Both the position numbers and the translations under genes were made by a program. DNA of 41,878 nt from assembly GCA_964628215.1 (NCBI GenBank), contig CAZVNF010000015.1, positions 1-41,878 of the forward strand, given 5' to 3'. This DNA is from CAIVAT01 sp964628215 (GTDB lineage Bacteria; Bacteroidota; Bacteroidia; Bacteroidales; FEN-979). This document shows, piece by piece, positions 22,232 through 31,161 of the stretch. The notes below the pieces were generated by a model that was not told the origin of the DNA, did not search any database, and saw only the letters and a program-made list of their open reading frames with translations. Each line of letters starts with the position of its first letter. The stretch's first letter is position 1.

Positions 22232-23254
22232 GTGAACAATATATTTGTTTATTGCGAAGTAACCGAAGAACGGTCGATAGCGGATGTAAGCCTTGAACTG
22301 TTGTCGAAAGGCAGAAAACTGGCCGACGATCTGAAAGTTAAGCTTGAGGCCGTAGTCATCGGCCACAAAGTGACAAAACCGGAAAGCCTGCTGTATCCGT
22401 TTGGTGTGGATGTGATCCATTATGCCGACGATGAAAAATTGTTCCCGTACACAACACTCCCGCACGCAGCTATCATTGTAGAACTTTTCAAAAAGGAGCT
22501 GCCCGAAATTGTGCTATTCGGAGCCACCAGTATTGGCCGGGACCTTGCACCACGGGTGGCTTCGGCGCTCCGTTGCGGACTTACAGCCGACTGCACCAGC
22601 CTGGAAATCGGCGACCATTTTGAAAATAAAACCCAGAAAGAATACAAGAATCTGCTTTACCAGATCAGGCCGGCATTTGGAGGGAACATCATAGCCACGA
22701 TCATCAACCCCGAAACAAGGCCACAAATGGCCACGGTGCGCGAGGGTGTGATGAAGATGGAAGTTTACTCTGTGAAATACAAGGGCAAACTCAATAAAAT
22801 AGATGCCAGGAGCATTCTGAAGGACGACGACTTTGCCGTTACCATTATCGAACGGCATTTAGAGAAGAGCAAAATCGACATCAAAAATGCGCAGGTCGTT
22901 ATAGCCGGAGGATATGGAGTAGGTTCAAAGGAGAATTTTCAGCTGCTTTTCGACCTGGCCGAAATATTGGGAGCCCAGGTAGGTGCTTCGCGTGCTGCCG
23001 TGGATGCCGGGTTTGTGGAACACGAGCGCCAGGTAGGGCAGACCGGAGTCACTGTGAGGCCTAAACTGTATATTGCCTGTGGTATTTCCGGTGCCGTACA
23101 GCATCGGGCGGGTATGGACGAGTCGGCCCAGATTATTTCGATCAATACCGATATCAACGCACCAATCAACCAGATAGCAGATTACAACATCCAGGGAAGC
23201 GTGGCCGACGTAATTCCCAAAATGATCAAGTATTACAAGAAAAACTCGAAGTAA
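22232..23254 (+). CDS. etfA: Electron transfer flavoprotein alpha subunit
   Basis: A 340-residue EtfA/FixB protein. The N-terminal domain shows VFGATS-like LFGATSIGRDLAPRVASAL and the dyad GLTADCTSLEIG. The C-terminal FAD domain contains AGGYGVGSKENF, GASRAAVDAGFVEHERQVG, QTGVTVRPKLYIACGISGA and ISINTDINAPI. The start codon is GTG at 22232, giving the natural N terminus MNNIFVYCE; no ATG fits. It is 32 bases after etfB and 8 bases before the dehydrogenase gene. Confidence 0.95.
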   Translation: MNNIFVYCEVTEERSIADVSLELLSKGRKLADDLKVKLEAVVIGHKVTKPESLLYPFGVDVIHYADDEKLFPYTTLPHAAIIVELFKKELPEIVLFGATSIGRDLAPRVASALRCGLTADCTSLEIGDHFENKTQKEYKNLLYQIRPAFGGNIIATIINPETRPQMATVREGVMKMEVYSVKYKGKLNKIDARSILKDDDFAVTIIERHLEKSKIDIKNAQVVIAGGYGVGSKENFQLLFDLAEILGAQVGASRAAVDAGFVEHERQVGQTGVTVRPKLYIACGISGAVQHRAGMDESAQIISINTDINAPINQIADYNIQGSVADVIPKMIKYYKKNSK

Positions 23255-23262
23255 ACACCATC

Positions 23263-24966
23263 ATGGAAAATTTCTATACCGACAATCCTCATCTCAGGTT
23301 TCACCTTACCCATCCCCTGATGGCCAGGATCGTGAAACTGAAGGAATCAGATTATACCCAGAAAGACAAATACGATTTTGCCCCGTTCGATTACGAAGAC
23401 GCCATCGACAGCTACGGCAAAATCATGGAGATCATTGGCGAGATCAGTGGCGAAATCATTGCCCCGAATGCCGAATCCGTTGACAAGGAGGGTCCACAGC
23501 TGGTTGACAATGAAGTGAAGTACGCCCGTGGCACGCAGCAGAACTACAACGCATTGGTAAAGTCGGGACTGGTCGGATTTACCCTTCCCCGCGAATATGA
23601 GGGGCTCAACATGCCCAATGTTCCCTATGTAATGTCGGGTGAAATCGTTTCACGTGCCGATGCCGGTTTTGCCAATATCTGGGGGCTGCAGGACTGTGCT
23701 GAGACCATTCTTGAGTTTGCATCCGATGAATTAAAGGCCGAGTTCTTGCCCCGCTTCAACAAAGGAGCCACCGCAGCCATGGATTTAACCGAACCTGATG
23801 CGGGTTCTGACCTCCAGGCAGTGCAGTTGAAAGCCACCTATGATATACGCCGGCATTGCTGGATGCTCGATGGCGTGAAACGATTTATTACCAACGGCGA
23901 TGCAGATATTTCACTGGTCCTGGCACGTTCGGAAGAAGGAACCACCGATGCACGGGGGCTTTCGCTCTTTGTGTATGACCGTAAGGACAAAGCTGTTACA
24001 GTGAGGCGAATAGAAAATAAACTTGGGATCAAAGGATCTCCGACCTGTGAACTCGTATTCCGGCAGGCGCCTGCAAAACTCATCGGCGATACCAAACTCG
24101 GACTGATCAAGTATGTGATGTCGCTGATGAACTCTGCCCGCCTGGGTGTTGGTTCACAATCAGTCGGCCTTGCCGAAGCTGCTTACCGCGAAGCGTACAA
24201 ATATGCTACAGAGCGCGAACAGTTTGGAAAACCGATCATCAAGTACCCTGCCATTTACGAGATGCTTACCAACATGAAAGTCAAGATCGACGGCATACGC
24301 TCGCTGCTGTATGAAACATCGCGGTACGTCGACCTGTACAAAGGCTATAATTTTATTTCCAAAGAACGGAAACTTGAGGCTGACGAGCGCCAGGAAGCCA
24401 AACACTATCAGAAGCTGGCCGACATGTTCACCCCGCTTTTGAAACTCTATTCAAGTGAGGGCTGCAACCAGATCGCCTACGATGCCATACAGATCTTCGG
24501 AGGGACCGGTTATATGAAAGACTTCCCGATCGAAAGAATTTACCGCGATGCACGTATCACCACGATTTATGAAGGAACCTCCCAGTTGCAGGTGGTAGCT
24601 GCAATACGTTATGTTGGTAATGGCGGTTATCTTACAGCCATGCGGGAAAAAGCCGGGCTCCCGGTGAAACGTGAACTGGAATACCTCCGGAATTCGCTTG
24701 AAAAAATGACCGAACAGTTCGCCAGGACTGTCGAGAAAATCAACGAGTATAACGACAACGAATATTTCGATTTTCACTCGCGCAGGCTGGTCGAAATGGC
24801 GGCAAATATCCTCATAGGATACCTTTTATTATACGATGCAAACCGCAGCGATGAATATACCATGAGTGCCGATATCTTTATCCGCAAAGGCAGGGCAGAG
24901 AATGTTGCCACCGTTAGTTTTATAAATAACTGCCATCCCAAAGAAGTCAACGATTACAAACTCTGA
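23263..24966 (+). CDS. Acyl-CoA dehydrogenase with C-terminal extension
   Basis: A 567-residue acyl-CoA dehydrogenase. Family motifs include AMDLTEPDAGSDLQAVQLKA, RFITNGDADISLVLARSEEG, SVGLAEAAYREAYKYATERE and the C-terminal IFGGTGYMKDFPIERIYRDA followed by ITTIYEGTSQLQ. The Glu in YEGTSQ is the usual base position for this group. It is longer than the usual ~380 residues because of a helical C-terminal extension of about 120 residues beyond that motif. It should pass electrons to the EtfBA pair encoded just upstream. Chain-length preference is not readable. Confidence 0.92.
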   Translation: MENFYTDNPHLRFHLTHPLMARIVKLKESDYTQKDKYDFAPFDYEDAIDSYGKIMEIIGEISGEIIAPNAESVDKEGPQLVDNEVKYARGTQQNYNALVKSGLVGFTLPREYEGLNMPNVPYVMSGEIVSRADAGFANIWGLQDCAETILEFASDELKAEFLPRFNKGATAAMDLTEPDAGSDLQAVQLKATYDIRRHCWMLDGVKRFITNGDADISLVLARSEEGTTDARGLSLFVYDRKDKAVTVRRIENKLGIKGSPTCELVFRQAPAKLIGDTKLGLIKYVMSLMNSARLGVGSQSVGLAEAAYREAYKYATEREQFGKPIIKYPAIYEMLTNMKVKIDGIRSLLYETSRYVDLYKGYNFISKERKLEADERQEAKHYQKLADMFTPLLKLYSSEGCNQIAYDAIQIFGGTGYMKDFPIERIYRDARITTIYEGTSQLQVVAAIRYVGNGGYLTAMREKAGLPVKRELEYLRNSLEKMTEQFARTVEKINEYNDNEYFDFHSRRLVEMAANILIGYLLLYDANRSDEYTMSADIFIRKGRAENVATVSFINNCHPKEVNDYKL

Positions 24967-24969
24967 CAC

Positions 24970-25003
24970 TTGACTAATGTAAATATTTGTTGTATATTTG
25001 TTG
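24970..25003 (+). promoter_or_regulatory. hipBA promoter with 11-bp direct repeat
   Basis: TTG at 24970-24972, 20 bases, then TATATTTG at 24993-25000. ATATTTGTTG occurs at 24983-24992 and again at 24994-25003, an 11-bp period across the -7 box, a possible HipB-type autoregulatory site. The leader to 25039 would be about 33 nt. Confidence 0.6.
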
Positions 25004-25038
25004 CGAAATAGCATCATAATATTGTAATTAGTTCAATA

Positions 25039-25404
25039 ATGACTCTTCTAGGCAACACTAACAACTGGTACGCAATGAGCGATCCTGCCATTGTAACCGA
25101 GCTGGGCAGTCTGATCAGGCGCATTCGTTTGCAAAAAAATATTACCCAGCAGCAATTGGCAGATAAATCGGGCCTCTACCGAAGCACCATCAGTGAAATG
25201 GAAAACGGCAGGGCATCCAGTCTGCTAAGTTTTATTGTGGTTCTGCGTGGTCTGGAAAAGTTGGAAATACTGAATTCCCTGTCGGATATACCTCCAATAA
25301 GTCCGTTAAAGTTGGCCAGAAACGAAAAATTGATCAGAAAAAGAGCCTCTGTTGCAAAAAACAAGAATGATTATCGCCAGGATCCGGAGGTAAACTCATG
25401 GTAA
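25039..25404 (+). CDS. hipB: HipB-like XRE antitoxin
   Basis: A 121-residue protein with an XRE helix-turn-helix (about residues 17-75): LGSLIRRIRLQKNITQQQLA, DKSGLYRSTISEMENGRAS and LSFIVVLRGLEKLEIL. The tail ISPLKLARNEKLIRKRASVAKNKN is typical of this Bacteroidota HipB-type group. The ATG at 25039 keeps the NNWYAMSD segment that similar proteins carry before the HTH; the ATG at 25075 is an alternative. Its last codon region overlaps the toxin start by 7 bases (ATGGTAA), as expected of an antitoxin-toxin pair. It should neutralise HipA and repress the operon. Confidence 0.85.
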   Translation: MTLLGNTNNWYAMSDPAIVTELGSLIRRIRLQKNITQQQLADKSGLYRSTISEMENGRASSLLSFIVVLRGLEKLEILNSLSDIPPISPLKLARNEKLIRKRASVAKNKNDYRQDPEVNSW

Positions 25405-26696
25405 ATGTTGCACGGGTCAATTTATGGGGGCAATTGGTTGGAGCAGTTGCCTGGCAGCGGGAAACAGGGGTGGCCAGTTTTGAATTTGACCCGTCCTTTT
25501 TAAAACAAGGATTGGACCTGGCTCCTGTGACAATGCCACTTACAACGATTTCACAAGGTTCGGGAATATTCAATTTCCCTCATATACCCAAAGAGACCTA
25601 TTATGGGTTTCCGGGGTTGCTTGCAGATTCTCTTCCCGACAGGTTCGGCAACCGGTTGATCGACATCTGGCTTGCGATACAGGGCAGAACCCCCGAGAGC
25701 ATGAACCCTGTTGAACGCCTTTGCTATGTGGGAAACAGGGGAATGGGCGCATTGGAATTTGAACCAATGATCAGGAGGGGAAAAAATACGCCCCAGCCAC
25801 TTGAAATAGATGACCTGGTGAGGTTAGCTAAAGACGCACTGGAACAGAAAGAAGGGTTGGCTGCAGATTTTGCGAAAGATGCCGGAAAAGCATTGCAGGA
25901 AATCCTGCTTGTAGGCACTTCTGCCGGTGGTGCACGGGCAAAGGCCATCATTGCCTTGAACGAAGAAACCGGCCAGGTTGTTTCAGGCCAGTTGGTGGCA
26001 CCTGATGGATTCTCTCATTGGATTATCAAGTTAGACGGGGTAACCAACGACTTACTTGGAGATCCCATGGGATACGGACGGATTGAATATGCCTATTATA
26101 AAATGGCCGTTGACTGCGGAATAATCATGTCAGAATCACGATTGCTCCAGGAAGGGGAGAGGGCACATTTTATGACCAAACGGTTCGACCGTATTGAGAA
26201 TAATCAGAAGTTGCATATGCAGACCTTATGCGGGTTGTGTCATTTTGATTATAACAGTCCGGGAGCCTATGCGTATGAACAGGCTTTTCAAATCATGCGG
26301 CAATTGCGTTTGCCATATACAGATGCTGAACAATTGTATACCCGCATGGTTTTTAATGTGGTCAGCCGGAACCTGGATGACCATACCAAAAATATTGCTT
26401 TTCTAATGAACAGCGAAGGCACCTGGAGCCTGGCCCCTGCGTATGATCTGACTTATGCCTATAGCCCGGCCAATAAATGGCTGGCAAGGCATCAGATGAC
26501 CATCAATGGCAAACGGGACGATATTACCCGGAACGATTTACTGACTGTCGGAAAACAGATGAACATCAAAAAAGACAAGGAGATTATCGACCGGGTGTGT
26601 TCAGTTATTGATCAGTGGAGTGGTTATGCAACTGATGCCGGCATTCCATACAAACAATCAAATGCAATTGGTTCAGCTCATTTGCCTGTCTTGTGA
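25398..26696 (+). CDS. hipA: HipA-family toxin kinase
   Basis: A 432-residue HipA Ser/Thr kinase. The N-terminal HipA_N domain (about 5-110) includes GLLADSLPDRFGNRLIDIWL. The P-loop-type motif VGTSAGGARAKAIIAL, where HipA proteins regulate themselves, is near residues 174-190. The kinase core shows FSHWIIKLDG, MTKRFDRIE, catalytic Asp 327 in NLDDHTKN and the metal Asp in APAYDLTYAY. In known systems HipA phosphorylates an aminoacyl-tRNA synthetase and stops growth. All catalytic motifs look intact, so this copy should be active. Confidence 0.92.
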   Translation: MVNVARVNLWGQLVGAVAWQRETGVASFEFDPSFLKQGLDLAPVTMPLTTISQGSGIFNFPHIPKETYYGFPGLLADSLPDRFGNRLIDIWLAIQGRTPESMNPVERLCYVGNRGMGALEFEPMIRRGKNTPQPLEIDDLVRLAKDALEQKEGLAADFAKDAGKALQEILLVGTSAGGARAKAIIALNEETGQVVSGQLVAPDGFSHWIIKLDGVTNDLLGDPMGYGRIEYAYYKMAVDCGIIMSESRLLQEGERAHFMTKRFDRIENNQKLHMQTLCGLCHFDYNSPGAYAYEQAFQIMRQLRLPYTDAEQLYTRMVFNVVSRNLDDHTKNIAFLMNSEGTWSLAPAYDLTYAYSPANKWLARHQMTINGKRDDITRNDLLTVGKQMNIKKDKEIIDRVCSVIDQWSGYATDAGIPYKQSNAIGSAHLPVL

Positions 26697-26830
26697 ATTT
26701 GGATGTAAATTTCCACCCGGAATCACTCTGGATTTAACCGTTATTTAGCTGTAAAGCTGAACGATACGGTTTGCCGGATTTTTTTTTCGTCAAATCTGGT
26801 GTTAAATGTTTCACGTTAATAATAACTCAC

Positions 26831-26865
26831 TATATTCGCAGAAATTTAAATACTACCAAAAGGTA
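26831..26865 (+). promoter_or_regulatory. Putative promoter and Rrf2 operator
   Basis: TATATTCG (26831-26838) resembles a -7 box with one mismatch. Downstream lies the dyad TACC-AAAA-GGTA (26854-26865) within AATACTACCAAAAGGTATCA, ending 7 bases before the ATG at 26873. Placement over the leader suggests autorepression by the Rrf2 protein it precedes. Confidence 0.5.
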
Positions 26866-26872
26866 TCATTTT

Positions 26873-27292
26873 ATGATTTTTAAAAAAACAACTGAATATG
26901 CAATAAGTGTTTTAGCCTTTATGGCAACGCGAAACCAAAATAATTATGCTGCCGAATTACTTCATCAGGAACTGGCAATTCCGCGGCAATACCTGCGACG
27001 ACTATTGACCGAACTTTCCAAAAAGAAATTCATTGTAAGCACACGTGGAAGAAATGGCGGGTTTGTCTTTGCACGGGACATGTCGACCATCAATTTCGCA
27101 CAGGTGGTCGATGCCATGGAAGGGGAGGAGGCCATGAATACCTGCCTGCTTGGTTTTACTGCCTGTATTATGGATCATCCTTGTGCCATGCATGATCTGT
27201 GGTCGGAGGCCCGGTCGAAAATGCTCGAAACATTAACCAGGACAACTTTTGCCGACCTGAGCGAAAAGTACCGGAAGGATATCGCAATTTAA
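26873..27292 (+). CDS. Rrf2-family regulator with three cysteines (NsrR/IscR-like)
   Basis: A 139-residue Rrf2 protein. The start MIFKKTTEYAISVLAFMA, the helix YAAELLHQELAIPRQYLRRL and the wing VSTRGRNGGFVFARD are the family pattern. Cys 91, 98 and 104 in NTCLLGFTACIMDHPCAMHD (C-x6-C-x5-C) could hold an Fe-S cluster, as in NsrR and IscR. The gene lies 28 bases ahead of the putative NO reductase genes, so an NO-sensing role is likely. The frame is open further upstream, but the ATG at 26873 gives the standard N terminus. Confidence 0.85.
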   Translation: MIFKKTTEYAISVLAFMATRNQNNYAAELLHQELAIPRQYLRRLLTELSKKKFIVSTRGRNGGFVFARDMSTINFAQVVDAMEGEEAMNTCLLGFTACIMDHPCAMHDLWSEARSKMLETLTRTTFADLSEKYRKDIAI

Positions 27293-27320
27293 CCACATTT
27301 ATTAACTAAAAACATCAATT

Positions 27321-27887
27321 ATGATCGACTCAACTGTTGTGTTAAACGGTCAGACGCTGGCCTACACATGTTATTGCCTTGCCATCCTCCTGGTGATGGG
27401 ATGGTTCGGCTTCAAAATCACGCGCCCCGGAAAAGACAATAAGATTGCCAATGCACTCTTTTATTCTTTTACAGGGATGCTTGTAGTGCTGGGAGTTTCC
27501 CTGCATATCGTAACTTTCAACACCATTCCCTGGGCACCCATGGATTTGAACCGTGCTGAGATCAAACCCGACAGGGTTTTTAACATCACGATTGAGAAGC
27601 ACAAATTCACACTGCCCGATACAACCCTGAACATCAACTGCAACGAAAAGGTTCTCTTTTCTGTTACTTCTCACGATTTAACTTATGGTTTCGGTCTTTT
27701 TCGTCAGGACAATTCCATGATGTTCCAGATGCAGGTGGTTCCCGGTCACCCGAATGACATCCTCTGGCAATTTGGCAAAGCCGGCATCTACACAATCCGG
27801 TCAACGGAATACTCGGGTCCGGATGGATGGAACATCGTCATAAAGGATGCCGTCATCGTGTCGTGCAACGAAACAGCTACTAATTAA
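27321..27887 (+). CDS. Subunit II-like cupredoxin protein without CuA ligands, partner of the HCO subunit
   Basis: A 188-residue membrane-anchored protein with two N-terminal helices (about 10-30 and 45-66) and a C-terminal cupredoxin fold (88-180). It aligns without gaps to the CuA domain of cytochrome oxidase subunit II. At the ligand positions it reads Tyr 122 for His, Ser 161 and Ser 165 for the two Cys, Gly 169 for His and Ile 172 for Met; the fold residues around them remain. It cannot form CuA, so electrons must enter the complex another way, perhaps from quinol. Co-encoded with the catalytic subunit 32 bases downstream. Confidence 0.8.
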   Translation: MIDSTVVLNGQTLAYTCYCLAILLVMGWFGFKITRPGKDNKIANALFYSFTGMLVVLGVSLHIVTFNTIPWAPMDLNRAEIKPDRVFNITIEKHKFTLPDTTLNINCNEKVLFSVTSHDLTYGFGLFRQDNSMMFQMQVVPGHPNDILWQFGKAGIYTIRSTEYSGPDGWNIVIKDAVIVSCNETATN

Positions 27888-27919
27888 TCAATCGGGTACA
27901 AACCAAAAAAAATCTCAAT

Positions 27920-29542
27920 ATGAACTTTTTACAAACATTAATGCAGGGTGAAAAATCCCTGTTTAAGCCAGACAGCCTTACCCCAATGCAAAAACTTACG
28001 CTCCGGTTTGTTGTGATCGGCCTGGTGTATTATGCATTCGCGGTTATTGAAGGAATGGTCATGCGTATTTATGAAATCCAGCCAATTCCGCAAATTTCAA
28101 CCAACCAGTTTTTTGCCATCATGACCGCCCATCCGCTGGTAGGGATTTTCGGTTCCACCTATTCCATCGTGTTCGGGGCCTTCCTGTTCCTGGTACCTTT
28201 CCTGATGAAAAAACCTTTGTGGAGTATCAAACTTGGCAACTGGAACATGTGGCTCATCGCCATCGGCACCTTTGTTTTCTGGTTCTCGGGATTCTTAACA
28301 CATTACGCTCCCTTATATACCTTATATTGGCCATTGCCGGTTGATTTCACGCAATTCAGCGTTGTCGGGGGAATCTTTTTCATCCTTGGAATAGCCCTTG
28401 TAATGCTTGGAACAGCCTTTTTTGTCATCAATGTTTTCGCTACAATCATGTATACTCCCGAAGGCTGGGATAAGCAACCAGGTGGAGCATTACTCGCTTC
28501 AGCACTCGGAGTAGGCGGCATGAAGAATCTTTTCTCTAAGAATAAAAAAGAGCACCTGGTACCCCTTCCTGTTGCTGCCATTGCCCGGGGCACTGTGGAT
28601 GTGGCCCTGAATGCGGGAATCATCCTTTTCACGGGTGTGCTGATCCTGGTCTACATGCTGTTTAACCTGTTCGGGAGTAGCCTGAAGGATACTGCCGTTG
28701 ATGCCCTGTTATACAAAAATTGGTTCTGGTGGGGGCTTGACCTGGTTGCTGACGGGCTTGTGCTGATCTTTGTGGCCGGAACCTGGTATCTGCTGGCAAC
28801 GCTGATCACCGGTAAAAAACTTTTTATGGAAAACATCGCCCGTACAGCCTTGCTGGTTGAGTTGGTGGTTTCATGGACTGTTTGGTCGCACCACCTCCTT
28901 TCAGATCAGGCCCAGCCCGGGATTTTAAAAGTCCTCTCGGGCGAAATGGTTACCGCACTTGAACTGATCACCCAGGGATTGGCTTTCTTCATCACACTTG
29001 CCACCCTGTGGAGTGCACGACCGCTTAAAATGACGAACCCCCTGAAATTCCTGCTTGGCGGACTCCTTGGTTTTGCCCTGGCAGTACCTGCCGGTATTAT
29101 GCAGGCCGACATCGGGCTGAACAGGATCTTGCACAACACCCAGTGGGTGATTGGCCCGCATGTACATGTGGCCGTGCTCGTCGGATTGGCCATGACACTG
29201 TATGCAGCCATCTATATACTTTTCCCGATCCTTACCAATGGCGCACAATTATACAGCCAGAAACTGGCCAACTTCCATTTCTGGGGACAACTTATCGGGG
29301 GTGTCGGCATGGGCGCCTTTATGGGAATGGCCGGTCTGCATGGCATGCTTCGCCGTTCGTTGTATGTAAACGGGGAGTTCAATACCTATATGATTTTGGC
29401 TGCATTGTGCGGAGCCTTATTGCTGCTGGCCTTCCTGGCTTTCTTCTTTAACATTGTGATGAGTGTGGGAATAAACGGCGTAATCGGAATTTTTATGCCC
29501 TCCAAACTCAAAACCAGGGATTTGTTGCCTGCAAAGGCATAA
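27920..29542 (+). CDS. Heme-copper oxidase superfamily subunit I, probable nitric oxide reductase
   Basis: A 540-residue integral membrane protein with about twelve or more helices. Heme ligands are visible as His 71 (MTAHPLVG) and the pair His 414/His 416 (GPHVHVAVL). The helix VII metal pair is His 324-His 325 (WSHHLL). Helix VI, where oxidases and cNORs carry a His metal ligand, reads WWGLDLVADGL with Asp 274 at that place and Asp 278 where cNOR has a Glu. No helix VI or VII cross-link Tyr is seen, which argues against O2 reduction. This combination fits an NO reductase of the less studied, Asp-containing kind. The preceding NsrR-like gene supports that. Database labels may call it cbb3-type oxidase. 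Confidence 0.8.
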   Translation: MNFLQTLMQGEKSLFKPDSLTPMQKLTLRFVVIGLVYYAFAVIEGMVMRIYEIQPIPQISTNQFFAIMTAHPLVGIFGSTYSIVFGAFLFLVPFLMKKPLWSIKLGNWNMWLIAIGTFVFWFSGFLTHYAPLYTLYWPLPVDFTQFSVVGGIFFILGIALVMLGTAFFVINVFATIMYTPEGWDKQPGGALLASALGVGGMKNLFSKNKKEHLVPLPVAAIARGTVDVALNAGIILFTGVLILVYMLFNLFGSSLKDTAVDALLYKNWFWWGLDLVADGLVLIFVAGTWYLLATLITGKKLFMENIARTALLVELVVSWTVWSHHLLSDQAQPGILKVLSGEMVTALELITQGLAFFITLATLWSARPLKMTNPLKFLLGGLLGFALAVPAGIMQADIGLNRILHNTQWVIGPHVHVAVLVGLAMTLYAAIYILFPILTNGAQLYSQKLANFHFWGQLIGGVGMGAFMGMAGLHGMLRRSLYVNGEFNTYMILAALCGALLLLAFLAFFFNIVMSVGINGVIGIFMPSKLKTRDLLPAKA

Positions 29543-29562
29543 CTGTTACCCATTCAAAAGAA

Positions 29563-29599
29563 AAGCTGCCTCAGAACAAACGGGGCGGCTTATTTTTTG
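29563..29599 (+). terminator. Intrinsic terminator after the NO reductase operon
   Basis: AAGCTGCC (29563-29570) pairs with GGCGGCTT (29584-29591) with one wobble, followed by a T6 run (29593-29598). It lies 20 bases after the stop of subunit I. Confidence 0.8.
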
Positions 29600-29707
29600 A
29601 TTTTTAGAAAGATTTTCGAGGAGTAAGTGCAGTAAACGGCTTTAGTATGATTGATTCTCCAATTGAAAGCAGGCAAAGAGAATGAATACCTCTCGAAAAA
29701 AAAACAA

Positions 29708-31123
29708 TTAAATATCACGAATACACCTTACCGGCATGCCAAAAGTCTTTTCACCATAGATTACTTCGGTGGTGTAATTGAGGATTTGCAGTAAAAGTCC
29801 CCAGGCTTCAGTTGCCTGGCTGCTGCTCCAGTAGTACCCGATAGTGCCACGACTGCTGAGTGACCCTTCATTATAAGTAAGGTAACCGGCCGTATGAAGT
29901 TTTAACACACTTGCGTATGCGTCATAGTAAGTAATCCAACCTGCGTGTGTATTGCTCCACTCACCAGAGGTAGGCAAACGCCATCCGCTGCTCAGCAACA
30001 GGCTGCAGGGATCATTGGCAGCCTGCCAGTCGCTGTTTTCATAGACATTGATGATCCAGGGGGTATTCGGAGTGCGATTGTTGATGTCGTGCTTGTAACC
30101 CTGTTTGCGGTTAAACTGCCAGTACCAGCCGGCTGATGCTTCGAAAGGGTCGGTGGCATCGGTGGCCTGTTGCGAAGCGCCAAGATTTTGGGTGATCCAG
30201 CATTTGCTGCTGCCCGAAAGACTGGTTGCAACGGTTCCATACGTTACGGTTTTGTTTACCGGGGCGCCTGTTCCGTTCAGCACAAGGTGTGTTGTTGTAA
30301 TACTGGTACCACAGCAGGTGTAGGTTGTTCCGGTTAAAATTACTGGATCTGCGGAGTGCCCGCATGAATTATATGCCCAAACATAAAAGGTATATGCCGT
30401 GTTGCAGAGCAGAAAGTTCTGGGTAGAAGATGTACTCGTGCCATTATCAAACGCATTGTCATAATTGTTATTTGTACTCCATTTATACCCGGAAGCTCCG
30501 CTTACACTGGTCCAGTTCCATGTGATGAAATTTTGTGAAAGCGTATGAACGCCCGCAAGGGGAGAAGCCGGAATTACCGTGTTGACGGTAATGGGATAAC
30601 TAGCCGAAACAGAGCCTGTGCCACAAGTATTGGTTCCATACACGGTGAGGTTGCCAGAGGTGGCCGAGGAAAAGTCGGCCGTAATAGATGGGGTATTGTC
30701 GCCGGAAGAGATGGTCAACCCGGTTCCTGAGTAGGCCCATACATAACCGGTAGCTCCGGTGATGGCATCAACGGAATAGGAAAAACCTGACTGGTTATCG
30801 CACAGCAGGGATGTTCCGGTGATGGCACCAGCAGCCTGAGGAAACGGACATTCAAAACAATGAAACGTTTCCCATAACAAGGTTATTTCATTGTAAGCTT
30901 CAAAACACCGGGTGGTGGTGTTGAAAATCATCAGGCTGTTGGAAGGGGAGGCGATGGCATCGCGTTCGGCGGTTGTCAACCTGGGTATGAGAAGACCTTT
31001 GCCGCTTGATTTCACATCAAGCATTGCCGAGTTGTCAGGATCGCTGCTGTCGTTGCTGATGGCAACCTGTGAATGCAGATTAAGTGAAATGACAAGGAAT
31101 ATAAGTATGAGTATGTTTTTCAT
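29708..31123 (-). CDS. Exported FISUMP-domain protein
   Basis: A 471-residue protein. A Sec signal (MKNILILIFLVISLNLHSQ) is followed by a conserved ~60-residue head (SAMLDVKSSGKGLLIPRLT) common in exported Bacteroidota proteins. Two PKD/fibronectin-like regions (about 100-180 and 185-270, SGASGYKWSTNNNYDNAF) come next. The C-terminal ~180 residues are a FISUMP domain: PCSLLLSSGWRLPTSGEWS, GYYWSSSQATEAW and FGMPVRCIRD. No T9SS tail is seen. Likely surface or extracellular; function unknown. Confidence 0.85.
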   Translation of the reverse strand: MKNILILIFLVISLNLHSQVAISNDSSDPDNSAMLDVKSSGKGLLIPRLTTAERDAIASPSNSLMIFNTTTRCFEAYNEITLLWETFHCFECPFPQAAGAITGTSLLCDNQSGFSYSVDAITGATGYVWAYSGTGLTISSGDNTPSITADFSSATSGNLTVYGTNTCGTGSVSASYPITVNTVIPASPLAGVHTLSQNFITWNWTSVSGASGYKWSTNNNYDNAFDNGTSTSSTQNFLLCNTAYTFYVWAYNSCGHSADPVILTGTTYTCCGTSITTTHLVLNGTGAPVNKTVTYGTVATSLSGSSKCWITQNLGASQQATDATDPFEASAGWYWQFNRKQGYKHDINNRTPNTPWIINVYENSDWQAANDPCSLLLSSGWRLPTSGEWSNTHAGWITYYDAYASVLKLHTAGYLTYNEGSLSSRGTIGYYWSSSQATEAWGLLLQILNYTTEVIYGEKTFGMPVRCIRDI

Positions 31124-31161
31124 GATATGAATTTTAGGAAGTTGATGTAAATTCGGTTTTT

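Noticed and set aside
27920..29542. Subunit I considered as a cbb3-type or aa3-type cytochrome oxidase
   Set aside because: The helix VI metal ligand His is Asp and no active-site Tyr is present; its partner has no CuA, and no FixO or FixP-like subunit is nearby.
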